Notes: a model not told the origin generated them from the sequence alone. DNA of 5,405 nucleotides from Bacteroidaceae bacterium (GCA_017961965.1 JAGCWG010000029.1:1-5405); one strand, 5' to 3'. Shown: positions 1-5,405, numbered from the stretch's first letter. Translations and numbers: made by a program.

Positions 1-626
1 AGGCAAAGTAACGGCAGATCGATACTACCGCCATAGAAAATGGCTACCACGAGTATTGCTCCAAGGTCGTCAGCAATAGCCAGTGCTGTAAGGAAAATCT
101 TCAGACTGACTGGCACTCTGTTGCCCAGAATCGACATGATTCCCACCGCAAACGCTATATCAGTCGCAGTAGGGATTCCCCATCCACCTGCAGTTATTGT
201 ACCATGGTTGAATATCGTGTAGATAAGTGCAGGCATAGCCATACCACCAGCAGCGGCAATGACAGGTAGGAGAGCCTTTTTAACGCTTGAAAGCTCGCCG
301 CAAATCACTTCGCGCTTTATCTCAAGACCTACTGTAAAGAAGAATATTACCATCAATATGTCATTGATAAACTTCTCCACGGTCATGTCTTTTGGAAATA
401 TCCAGTCGATGCTGCCGTCTGGACTCTTTATCTGTGCCGTGAGATGAGTCTCAAGGAATTGGTGATAAAGGTGACCCGTGGCAGGGAGGTTAGCCAAGAG
501 CATAGCTATTATCACACATACCAACAATGTTACTCCACCAGCCCAAGGCTGGTTCATGAAGTTCTTCCAGGACAGTCCCATCCCATGAAGACGTTTATTC
601 CAGGTGTACAAAGGAATGATGTGCAT
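1..626 (-). CDS. nhaA: Na+/H+ antiporter NhaA, 3' end cut off by the window edge
   Basis: This is the N-terminal 208 residues of an NhaA-type antiporter, an inner-membrane protein that exchanges external protons for internal sodium. Three family signatures are visible. GLEIKRE (residues 100-106) is the pH-sensing segment, TATDIAFA (153-160) carries D156 (D133 in E. coli), and ALAIADDLGA (181-190) carries the ion-binding pair D186/D187 (D163/D164 in E. coli). Hydrophobic segments occur at about 30-47, 86-101, 117-138 and 177-198. The family is usually about 390-450 residues, so roughly half is present. The chosen ATG (626-624) is the first after an in-frame stop at 659-657. The protein has about 23 more residues before the conserved core than E. 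coli NhaA, partly an N-terminal extension and partly a longer first loop (about 64-80). It stands alone downstream of a terminator, with no clear promoter. Identification is firm; the exact start is less so. Confidence 0.95.
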   Translation of the reverse strand, partial: MHIIPLYTWNKRLHGMGLSWKNFMNQPWAGGVTLLVCVIIAMLLANLPATGHLYHQFLETHLTAQIKSPDGSIDWIFPKDMTVEKFINDILMVIFFFTVGLEIKREVICGELSSVKKALLPVIAAAGGMAMPALIYTIFNHGTITAGGWGIPTATDIAFAVGIMSILGNRVPVSLKIFLTALAIADDLGAILVVAIFYGGSIDLPLLC

Positions 627-679
627 AGTTCTATCGATATTTTTCTTGTCCGTTAATTACATTACCGTCCATTATTCAC
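627..679 (-). other. nhaA leader region, no clear promoter
   Basis: This is the short stretch between the terminator and the nhaA ATG. A TTTG lies at 683-680, but about 19 bp downstream there is only TAATTAAC, a poor match to the Bacteroidetes TAnnTTTG -7 box. No Shine-Dalgarno-like sequence precedes the ATG; the upstream bases are A-rich, as is common in this phylum. nhaA may use a non-consensus promoter or depend on readthrough. Confidence 0.35.
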
Positions 680-715
680 AAAAACATAAGGACTATACAT
701 CATATAGTCCTTATG
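680..715 (-). terminator. Rho-independent terminator of the four-gene operon
   Basis: A perfect 13-bp inverted repeat (arms 685-697 and 703-715, 5-base loop 698-702) is followed on the minus strand by five Ts (684-680). It lies 44 bp after the stop codon of the second AraC gene and separates that transcript from nhaA. On the plus strand the right arm is followed by ccgta, not a T tract, so termination is expected only for minus-strand transcription. Confidence 0.85.
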
Positions 716-738
716 CCGTATGGTATATATGAAATTCT

Positions 739-772
739 CTACAAGTAGCCTCATTGGCTTATATTCTTGTAG
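739..772 (-). repeat. Hairpin spanning the stop codon of the downstream AraC gene
   Basis: A 7-bp perfect inverted repeat (739-745 ctacaag, 766-772 cttgtag) encloses a 4-bp inner stem (747-750 agcc, 756-759 ggct) around a 5-base loop. The inner and outer stems are joined by an asymmetric internal bulge (746 against 760-765). The gene's TAA (761-759) lies at the bulge/inner-stem boundary, and the left RNA arm covers the last sense codons. It has no T tract, so it is not a classical terminator. It could protect the 3' end or be a chance structure. Confidence 0.4.
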
Positions 773-1649
773 GAGGATTACCAGTAACTCGCTTGAAGAA
801 ACGAGTGAAGCTACTTGGTGAAATGAAGTTCAACTCCTGACTGATTCTCTTGATGTTGTAGTGGTGTACGTTCTGGAGAGCACGTGCCTTTGCCACAACA
901 TACTCATCAATCCATGATGAAGCGTTTCTCTGACTATACTGCAAGCAAACGAATGACAAGTACTTTGAAGTAATGCCAAGCAGTTTAGCATAGAACTGAA
1001 CGCTACGCTCTCTGTCTGCGTGCTTGTTAAGCGCATCCATGAACTTACAGAACATATCGTATTGTCTTGACGATGGGTCTGCCTGCATGTCTGCGTTAGA
1101 GTAGAACTTGTTTATAATATAAACATAGACGATGTTGAGGAAATACCTCGCATAGAAAGACTGGTATCTATACTCAGGTTTCTGTATATCCGCCTTTATC
1201 TCATTGTAGATGTCAAGGAAGTATTGTGCATCAGCCTCAGTCATGTCTCCCACCTTGTAAGAGTAGCAGAACTGTGCTTTGTTATAGTTCAAGTGGATGT
1301 CAGTAAAGATATCCTGCAGAGTGTCAGGGTAAATGACATACGTATAGAACTTGGAGTTCTCAGAAGCATAAATGAATTCAACCACGCATTCCTCATGCGT
1401 AATGAGAATCTGGTTCTTTCTTACAATTACTTCCTTGTTGTTTATCTTGAGGCAAGCCTCACCTTCCAATTGGCAGTGGATTGTAACTTGCCACAGTTTG
1501 TTTGACTTTGATATCATAGGAAGGAAAGGATTCCTACCTTCCATGTTATCGAAAAGAAGAATCTGGTTAGGAAGTTGAGCCGAAGGATACATTCCGTTCG
1601 CCTTGAATGCATCTACCTTATGCAAGTCTGTTATCATTTTCTTTTCCAT
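759..1649 (-). CDS. AraC-family transcriptional regulator (second of a tandem pair), C-terminus apparently truncated
   Basis: This 296-residue cytoplasmic protein has a cupin-like sensory N-terminus (about 30-130, including LEGEACLKINN), a helical linker, and an AraC-type double helix-turn-helix domain at about 215-296. The first HTH lies around YAKLLGITSKYLS and the second around IKRISQELNFISPSSFTRFFKRVTG. No effector can be named. Its DNA-binding domain matches that of the preceding gene at roughly 36 of 80 aligned positions by hand count, so the two are diverged paralogues. It begins 3 bp after that gene's stop, with an AAGGA sequence 6 bp before the ATG, so coupled translation is likely. 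A second in-frame Met at residue 5 is an alternative start. The protein ends abruptly at GNPPTRI where AraC proteins normally continue as PTEYRK or similar. A one-base deletion near 767-768 would give GNPPTEYKPMRL, suggesting a recent frameshift or sequence error. Family assignment is sure; target genes are unknown. Confidence 0.92.
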   Translation of the reverse strand: MEKKMITDLHKVDAFKANGMYPSAQLPNQILLFDNMEGRNPFLPMISKSNKLWQVTIHCQLEGEACLKINNKEVIVRKNQILITHEECVVEFIYASENSKFYTYVIYPDTLQDIFTDIHLNYNKAQFCYSYKVGDMTEADAQYFLDIYNEIKADIQKPEYRYQSFYARYFLNIVYVYIINKFYSNADMQADPSSRQYDMFCKFMDALNKHADRERSVQFYAKLLGITSKYLSFVCLQYSQRNASSWIDEYVVAKARALQNVHHYNIKRISQELNFISPSSFTRFFKRVTGNPPTRI

Positions 1650-1652
1650 ATC

Positions 1653-2567
1653 TTATCCTTCAATTATAGCCTTACGATTATTTTCCTTGATGTATGCAGT
1701 AGGTGACATTCCTACTATTCTCTTGAAGTATCTTCCGAAGAAACTCTGACTTGGGAAGTGGTAGATGTCGCTCACCTTCTTTATATTGAACTCATTGCTG
1801 TAGAGCATCCTCTTGATGCTATAAGCCACGTACTGGTCAATGAGGATAGAGGCAGAGAAACCTGTGAATTGGTTTGTCAGGTTGGAGAGATACTTAGGAG
1901 TAATCTTCAACTTCTCTGCATAGAATTGTACTGAACGCTCCCTCTTGCAATAGAGGCTGAGGAAGTCAAGGAACTTGAGGAAGAACTCCCTCTGTCTTGA
2001 ATTCTCGAAATGGTCATACTCAGGAGTCTCGTGGATGTAAGAGAAGAGGTGGCACTCGTATGCTGCGAGAAGCGCACGGAGACACACTTCCTTTCTCTTG
2101 TAGTCCTCACGAAGATGCTCTTTCTTCATGCGTTCATACTCTTGATATATCTGCTTAGTCTGCTCAGGCAGTAATATATGATGATGGAAGTAGAAACAGC
2201 GGATGCCCACTGAGTTGCTAACACCTATTCTTTCGTATATATCATTTACAATGTGGCTGAGTGTGAAGAATGAGAAAAATCTGCATTCTGATTTCAGTAT
2301 CTCAATGTGGACACATGGCATTACAGAAAGGTACTCGTTAGCCCTTATGCTGAATTCCTGTCCGCTTATCTTCACGCGCATAGCACCCTCTGTCACCACA
2401 TATACGGCGATGTACTGTGTATTGAACACGCATGGTCTTGGATTAATCACAGGACTAAACTCCTTTGCCATGTTGTCCAAAAGAATATATTTGCCTTTGT
2501 ATGAACTAAAGAAACACGTATCTTTATCGATTTCTTCGGCTCTTAGAACGTCACCTTTTGTTATCAT
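1653..2567 (-). CDS. AraC-family transcriptional regulator (first of a tandem pair)
   Basis: This 304-residue regulator has a cupin-like ligand-sensing N-terminus (about 25-120, with VVTEGAMRVKISGQEFSIRA), a helical middle, and an AraC-type DNA-binding domain at about 211-304. The first HTH is around YAEKLKITPKYLSNL, the second around IKKVSDIYHFPSQSFFGRYFKRIVGMSPTAYIKE, with the usual FKRIVGMSPT signature intact. It resembles its downstream neighbour in layout and sequence (RSVQFYA and the FKR-G-PT block are shared), but the N-terminal domains and the recognition-helix region differ, so the two probably sense different signals or bind different sites. It sits 17 bp downstream of the zinc-ribbon/FHA gene, with only a weak purine-rich AAAGAG before its ATG. 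It is probably transcribed from the promoter upstream of the HU/SPOR gene. No ligand or regulon can be assigned. Confidence 0.94.
   Translation of the reverse strand: MITKGDVLRAEEIDKDTCFFSSYKGKYILLDNMAKEFSPVINPRPCVFNTQYIAVYVVTEGAMRVKISGQEFSIRANEYLSVMPCVHIEILKSECRFFSFFTLSHIVNDIYERIGVSNSVGIRCFYFHHHILLPEQTKQIYQEYERMKKEHLREDYKRKEVCLRALLAAYECHLFSYIHETPEYDHFENSRQREFFLKFLDFLSLYCKRERSVQFYAEKLKITPKYLSNLTNQFTGFSASILIDQYVAYSIKRMLYSNEFNIKKVSDIYHFPSQSFFGRYFKRIVGMSPTAYIKENNRKAIIEG
1656..1660 (-). promoter_or_regulatory. Shine-Dalgarno-like AAGGA for the downstream AraC gene
   Basis: AAGGA lies within the last codons of the upstream AraC gene, overlapping Glu-Gly just before its TAA, and ends 6 bp before the ATG at 1649. 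It supports that start over the Met at residue 5 and suggests reinitiation across the 3-bp gap. Bacteroidetes rarely depend on such sites, so its importance is uncertain. Confidence 0.4.
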
Positions 2568-2584
2568 ATCTCTCTTTTTTTGTT

Positions 2585-3115
2585 TTATTGTTTTTCTTCT
2601 GCTGTTCTTAATATTAATGTTGTTGCCCCAATTGTTATGATCGCTCCATCTTCAAGATTTATCCTGTCGCAATCTTTGAGTATTTCATTCATATAGAAAG
2701 TTCCAGTGTCACTTGGTGCATCACGTAGTATGTACTGAAGTTTTCCTTTCTTGTTGCGCTTTACTGTTATTGCGCAGTGGAAAGTATCTACACTCGGGTC
2801 GCGAGTCTCAATAGGCTTGTTTATGTTTGTGCCTTTAAGATATCGTCCAAACTCGTTTTCTCCGTAGTCGAGCGGTATTACCTGCTTGAAGGCAAATTGG
2901 TTTTCTACCACAACAATACTGCCGAAACTCTCTTTGTAAGCTTGTTCATTGAGGTGTTTCTCCTCGTGTTTATCGGCGAGTTTTGATTTGCCTATTCTTA
3001 TACCGAATTCTTTTTTACAGTGCTGGCATACGAACACAAGCGACTGTCCCTCGGTGTATTTGGTTTCGTCAAAGACGATGTAGTTGTCACATTTTGGGCA
3101 ACGAACTCTTTTCAT
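2585..3115 (-). CDS. Zinc-ribbon and FHA domain protein
   Basis: This 176-residue cytoplasmic protein has two domains. Residues 1-40 form a zinc ribbon with two CxxC knuckles (C6/C9 and C30/C33). Residues about 68-170 fit a forkhead-associated fold: FGR at 89-91, a DPSV-x-x-x-H segment at 107-113, a D-x-x-S-x-x-GT turn at 132-139, then GAIITIGATTLIL at 157-169. FHA domains normally bind phosphothreonine using the Arg of GR, the Ser of SRxH and the Asn of SxNG. Here R91 and H113 are kept, but the Ser-Arg pair reads D110-T111 and the Asn reads T137, so ordinary phosphopeptide binding is doubtful. A charged linker (about 44-62) joins the domains. The gene lies between the HU/SPOR gene (12-bp gap) and the AraC pair (17-bp gap), suggesting an adaptor or sensor role in that operon. 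Domain calls are fairly firm; function is unknown. Confidence 0.88.
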   Translation of the reverse strand: MKRVRCPKCDNYIVFDETKYTEGQSLVFVCQHCKKEFGIRIGKSKLADKHEEKHLNEQAYKESFGSIVVVENQFAFKQVIPLDYGENEFGRYLKGTNINKPIETRDPSVDTFHCAITVKRNKKGKLQYILRDAPSDTGTFYMNEILKDCDRINLEDGAIITIGATTLILRTAEEKQ

Positions 3116-3127
3116 TACTGATTATAA

Positions 3128-4273
3128 TTAGTTCATGCTAAGTATCCAAGCGTCCTTGAAAAGTTCGCTTTCACTTTGCAGTTTGTTTAATGCGTTGGTG
3201 GCTTCTGTGTAGGTTGAATAGCCAGAGTAGTGTACTCGGTTTATTTTTCCTTCCACGAATCTTGCTTCCTTGAATCCTTCCTTCTCAAAACTCTCAATAT
3301 AGAGAGTTGCGTTCTTCTTACTTACGCAGCTTGCAAGAACGATGACGAATTTAGGATTCTCGTTGATCTTCTCTATTGTAGGCTGTGTCTCCACAACTTT
3401 GTTCTTTATTGTTGTTTTGTTATTCTCAACAATCTTGTCTGCAATTGATTTGTACGAAGCAGGCTTTGTTACCACTGACTTCTCGCTCTTTGTAGGTGCG
3501 GCTCCCATCTCGCTTGGGTTGCCAAGGTAGATAGTGCTTGCCACTACTGTGTCGTTAAGCTCATCACCAGATTTGAGTGATGGGAACTGAAAAAGGAAGA
3601 ACATTACCACTGCTACGGCTGATGCTACTGAGAATTCCTTCCAGTTGGGTCTAAAGCTGACGATGCGCTTTATGTATTTGTCATGCTTCTTCTCCTCCTT
3701 GTCCTGCTTAACCTCTGCCGTTGCTGGCTGCTCGGTAGTAGTGTTATCCTGTCTTGTTTCTGTGCTGCCGCTAAGATCATTCTCTGTCTGTATTGGCAAC
3801 AACGATATCTTGTTAAGCGATTCCCTTATCTCCTTTTCCTTCTTTGCCTCCTCAAGGGTCTTAACCACGATAGAGTAGAGACCGTAAAGGCTTGGAGTAA
3901 GGATGCCTGCCTCAAATGCCGTAAACGCAAGGCTTCCGTCAATGTTCTTGCTCAGTGTGCCTATACCGTCGAGTGTGTAATTACCGATAGTGTCAAGCTG
4001 TACGAGCATTTTGTTTATGTCCTTTTCCATCTGCAGTAATGCTTCTGGGTAGGCTGCATCGTATGCCTGCATATATGACTGGACGAGTAGGCCGTCATTC
4101 ACGGAAAGTTCCCTGTTGAATCCTATTGTCCTATATGGAGGCAGCATGTTGTGACTGTCATTATCGTCAATACGAGCAGGTGCTTGGTTGGCAATGAAGC
4201 CTCCAAGTCCTGGTACTATAACACAATCGTGGTCAAGTAATAATATCTCTATGTGTTTAGATAATGAAATCAT
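3128..4273 (-). CDS. Membrane protein with HU-CCDC81-like N-terminus and C-terminal SPOR domain
   Basis: This 381-residue protein looks like a bitopic inner-membrane protein. Residues 1-135 match the paired HU-CCDC81-type bacterial domains common in Bacteroidetes; SKHIEILLLDHDCVIVPGLG (5-24) is the characteristic start. A charged, low-complexity linker (about 139-200) leads to a basic patch (KKHDKYIKRIVSFR, 195-208) and one TM helix (about 213-231). The positive-inside rule puts the N-terminus in the cytoplasm. After a periplasmic linker comes a SPOR domain (about 307-380, beginning KFVIVLASCVSKKNA). SPOR domains bind glycan strands lacking stem peptides, as in FtsN, so a link to septal or remodelled peptidoglycan is likely. 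The HU-type part may bind DNA or proteins. The ATG is the only sensible start because the conserved motif begins at residue 5. A TATCTTTG promoter box ends 4 bp before it. It is first in a four-gene run. Domain architecture is firm; the cellular role is inferred. Confidence 0.92.
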   Translation of the reverse strand: MISLSKHIEILLLDHDCVIVPGLGGFIANQAPARIDDNDSHNMLPPYRTIGFNRELSVNDGLLVQSYMQAYDAAYPEALLQMEKDINKMLVQLDTIGNYTLDGIGTLSKNIDGSLAFTAFEAGILTPSLYGLYSIVVKTLEEAKKEKEIRESLNKISLLPIQTENDLSGSTETRQDNTTTEQPATAEVKQDKEEKKHDKYIKRIVSFRPNWKEFSVASAVAVVMFFLFQFPSLKSGDELNDTVVASTIYLGNPSEMGAAPTKSEKSVVTKPASYKSIADKIVENNKTTIKNKVVETQPTIEKINENPKFVIVLASCVSKKNATLYIESFEKEGFKEARFVEGKINRVHYSGYSTYTEATNALNKLQSESELFKDAWILSMN

Positions 4274-4277
4274 ATTG

Positions 4278-4285
4278 CAAAGATA
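4278..4285 (-). promoter_or_regulatory. Bacteroidetes -7 box (TATCTTTG) for the HU/SPOR operon
   Basis: On the minus strand this reads TATCTTTG, a full match to the TAnnTTTG -7 element of Bacteroidetes housekeeping promoters. It is followed by CAAT and then the ATG at 4273. No TTTG -33 element is present 19-21 bp upstream (the bases there read around tacc), though the spacer is A/T-rich. Transcription starting just after the box would give a leaderless or nearly leaderless mRNA. Confidence 0.65.
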
Positions 4286-4339
4286 AACAAGTTTTTTTAT
4301 TCCGTGGTATAAAAAGTCAAAAAAAATGGAGATATGGCG

Positions 4340-4378
4340 AAAAAATAAGGATATCCAGTGGTTATGGATACCCTTATT
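4340..4378 (-). terminator. Rho-independent terminator downstream of secG
   Basis: A 13-bp inverted repeat (4344-4356 and 4366-4378, one mismatch that forms a G-U pair in one RNA orientation, 9-base loop) is followed on the minus strand by a run of six Ts (4345-4340) that partly overlaps the stem. It lies about 137 bp after the secG stop codon and before the promoter of the HU/SPOR operon, so it cleanly separates the two transcripts. Confidence 0.8.
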
Positions 4379-4514
4379 GCATCTATTTTAGGCTGTTTTT
4401 GCTTTTTTTTGTATAGCAATGCTGTTAAAAGTTCTTGTTATGGTAATACAATTAGGTAAAACCGTTGAACTTTTCTCAAATTTTGCTTTTACTCAAAAAG
4501 TTGTAACCTTATAT
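4379..4514 (-). other. Long AT-rich 3' trailer of secG
   Basis: No ORF or RNA gene is recognisable here. The stretch is rich in A/T runs (for example eight Ts at 4403-4410) and holds one weak inverted repeat (aaaagttc at 4427-4434, gaactttt at 4467-4474) with a 32-base loop. It would form the last part of the secG mRNA up to the terminator. Confidence 0.4.
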
Positions 4515-4853
4515 TTACTTAGCCTCTGCTGGAGCATCAGCATTCTGAGTTCCGAATGAAGGAACATTTGCTGCGTCAGTTGACTGCTGTGCAGGTGCAG
4601 AAATCTCGATTGGAGTTTCTGCCTCGTTTACCTTTGGTACGAATGCAGTTGAAATTATGCTTAATACGACCATTGCGATAGCAAAGCCCCAAGTACATTT
4701 CTCGAGAAGGTCAGTTGTTTTTCTTACGCCCATAAGGCTGTTCTGAGCAGAGAAGCTTGATGCAAGACCTCCACCCTTAGATTCTTGGATAAGTACGAGT
4801 CCGCACATAAGTACTGAAACTACAAGTACGAGTGCAATAATTAATGAATACAT
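4515..4853 (-). CDS. secG: Preprotein translocase subunit SecG
   Basis: SecG is the small accessory subunit of the SecYEG channel in the inner membrane and helps SecA-driven export. The 112-residue product has the expected two TM helices (about 2-22 and 54-72). Between them lies the family signature: LVLIQESKGGGLASSFSAQN at 19-38, then the glycine of MGVRKTTDLLEKCT (41-54). After the second helix there is a low-complexity tail rich in Ala, Pro and Thr (about 75-112), common in Bacteroidetes SecG. The ATG at 4853 fits the start of the first helix; the leader is A-rich with no Shine-Dalgarno sequence. It lies 29 bp after the TPR gene but has its own strong promoter inside that gene, and ends at an intrinsic terminator at 4378-4340. 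The TPR-secG order is, from memory, conserved in Bacteroidales. Confidence 0.97.
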   Translation of the reverse strand: MYSLIIALVLVVSVLMCGLVLIQESKGGGLASSFSAQNSLMGVRKTTDLLEKCTWGFAIAMVVLSIISTAFVPKVNEAETPIEISAPAQQSTDAANVPSFGTQNADAPAEAK

Positions 4854-4882
4854 AGTTTTGTTATGATATTTTTTTGGTTATA

Positions 4883-5405
4883 CTATTGTTTTTTGCTTGA
4901 AATGATTACTTCGAGCAAAGTCATTGGTGTGGCAAAGATAGAACTTTTTTTTGGATTATTCAAACAAATCTTTGATAATATTTCGTATGCTTGTTCATAT
5001 CTTCCCTGTTTTATGTAAATATTCACCATATTTTCGGTGTAAATTTCCTCTTCTTCGTTGGATATTTCTGGTGATTCAAAGTATGAACCCACTTCTTCTT
5101 CCTCCAGTGACTTCATCTGCACTCTTTGCTTACCCTTTGTCTCCTGTATGAACGAGTCGATGAGGTGTGCACCCCTGAGTTGAGGTGACGTTTTTGTCTC
5201 TGCATCTTCTATGGCGACATCCTCTTCCTGTTCTTCTGATTTCATAAGGAAAGAGGCATAGTCGTTTGTGAGGTCTGCAATGGTTGGTCTTTGTGCATCT
5301 GACTTTGACTGGCTGAGGAAGGAGTCGATGAGTGAGATGGTTCTGTTTGCATCATCTTCAGTCTTTATCTCTGACGATGTTACACCAGCTGACTCTAATT
5401 GGTAG
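4883..5405 (-). CDS. TPR-like acidic protein, 5' end outside the window
   Basis: The reading frame is open from the window edge to the TAG at 4885-4883, giving 173 residues; the true start lies to the right of the window, so the internal ATG at 5245 should not be taken as the start. The first ~120 residues are acidic, low-complexity and probably disordered, with a repeated short motif (LIDSFL at 25-30, LIDSFI at 81-86) and Glu clusters at 100-104 and 117-120. The end (about 121-165) looks like one TPR-type helical hairpin: TENMVNIYIKQGRYEQAYEI followed by L-x-x-PKKS. This resembles the C-terminal ends of TPR proteins encoded just before secG in other Bacteroidales. Position next to secG is compatible with an envelope or export-related role, but that is inference. 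The secG promoter overlaps codons for KKSSIFAT near its end. Confidence 0.8.
   Translation of the reverse strand, partial: YQLESAGVTSSEIKTEDDANRTISLIDSFLSQSKSDAQRPTIADLTNDYASFLMKSEEQEEDVAIEDAETKTSPQLRGAHLIDSFIQETKGKQRVQMKSLEEEEVGSYFESPEISNEEEEIYTENMVNIYIKQGRYEQAYEILSKICLNNPKKSSIFATPMTLLEVIISSKKQ
4933..4964 (-). promoter_or_regulatory. secG promoter (-33 TTTG, 20-bp spacer, -7 TATCTTTG)
   Basis: On the minus strand, TTTG (4964-4961) is followed after exactly 20 bp by TATCTTTG (4940-4933), matching both elements and the spacing of the Bacteroidetes housekeeping promoter. A start site would fall near 4929-4926, leaving a leader of about 75 bases before the secG ATG. The whole element lies inside the 3' end of the upstream coding sequence, so secG can be transcribed independently. 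Confidence 0.75.

Noticed and set aside
40..656. Three short plus-strand open frames at the left end
   Set aside because: The minus strand here encodes an unmistakable NhaA with intact D156, D186 and D187, so these frames are shadows.
657..683. TTTG followed by TAATTAAC as an nhaA promoter
   Set aside because: The -7 element lacks the TTTG half of the consensus; too weak to call.
2203..2640. A 145-codon plus-strand open frame with hydrophobic character
   Set aside because: It is antisense to the AraC gene and the 3' end of the FHA gene, both of which have clear family signatures; its hydrophobic look is a by-product of the opposite strand.
3683..4039. A 118-codon plus-strand open frame, Leu/Cys-rich
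   Set aside because: It is antisense to the HU-CCDC81/linker part of the SPOR gene and has no recognisable domain, promoter or ribosome site.
685..4378. Shared ATAAGGA in both terminator stems as a possible dispersed repeat
   Set aside because: The match is only seven bases and the rest of each hairpin differs, so chance is sufficient.
4427..4474. 8-bp inverted repeat as a first secG terminator
   Set aside because: The loop is 32 bases and no T tract follows directly on the minus strand; the 4340-4378 hairpin is far better.
4883..5245. A complete 120-residue gene starting at the ATG at 5245
   Set aside because: The same frame is open to the window edge with similar composition and a matching LIDSF motif, so this ATG is internal to a longer gene.

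Overview
This window looks like chromosomal DNA of a Bacteroidales bacterium, most likely Prevotellaceae or a close relative. The basis is protein style and promoter style. There is a membrane protein combining an HU-CCDC81-type domain with a SPOR domain, a SecG with the Bacteroidetes neighbour order (TPR protein, then secG), TAnnTTTG-type -7 promoter boxes, and little use of Shine-Dalgarno sequences. All six convincing genes lie on the minus strand, so the window is read from high to low coordinates. I see no mobile element, CRISPR array, tRNA or rRNA.

From right to left: (i) positions 5405-4883 hold the 3' part of an acidic protein with a C-terminal TPR-like hairpin. Its last codons contain an excellent promoter (TTTG, 20 bp, TATCTTTG) for secG. 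(ii) secG (4853-4515) encodes the small SecYEG subunit and is followed by an unusually long AT-rich trailer and a strong intrinsic terminator at about 4378-4340. (iii) A compact four-gene run (4273-759) has gaps of 12, 17 and 3 bp. It encodes a membrane protein (cytoplasmic HU-CCDC81-like N-terminus, one TM helix, periplasmic SPOR domain), a zinc-ribbon/FHA protein, and two tandem AraC-family regulators. It starts at a -7 box only 4 bp before the first ATG and ends at a strong terminator at 715-680. (iv) nhaA, a Na+/H+ antiporter gene, starts at 626 and runs off the left edge.

The most interesting part is the four-gene run. It puts an envelope-spanning SPOR protein with a DNA-binding-type N-terminus, a probable scaffold FHA protein whose phosphothreonine-binding residues are mostly substituted, and a pair of diverged AraC paralogues under one apparent promoter. 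The downstream AraC gene appears to have lost its C-terminal tail through a one-base frameshift: removing one A near 767-768 restores the expected PTEYK ending. A joint role in envelope or division control is inference, not something the sequence shows.
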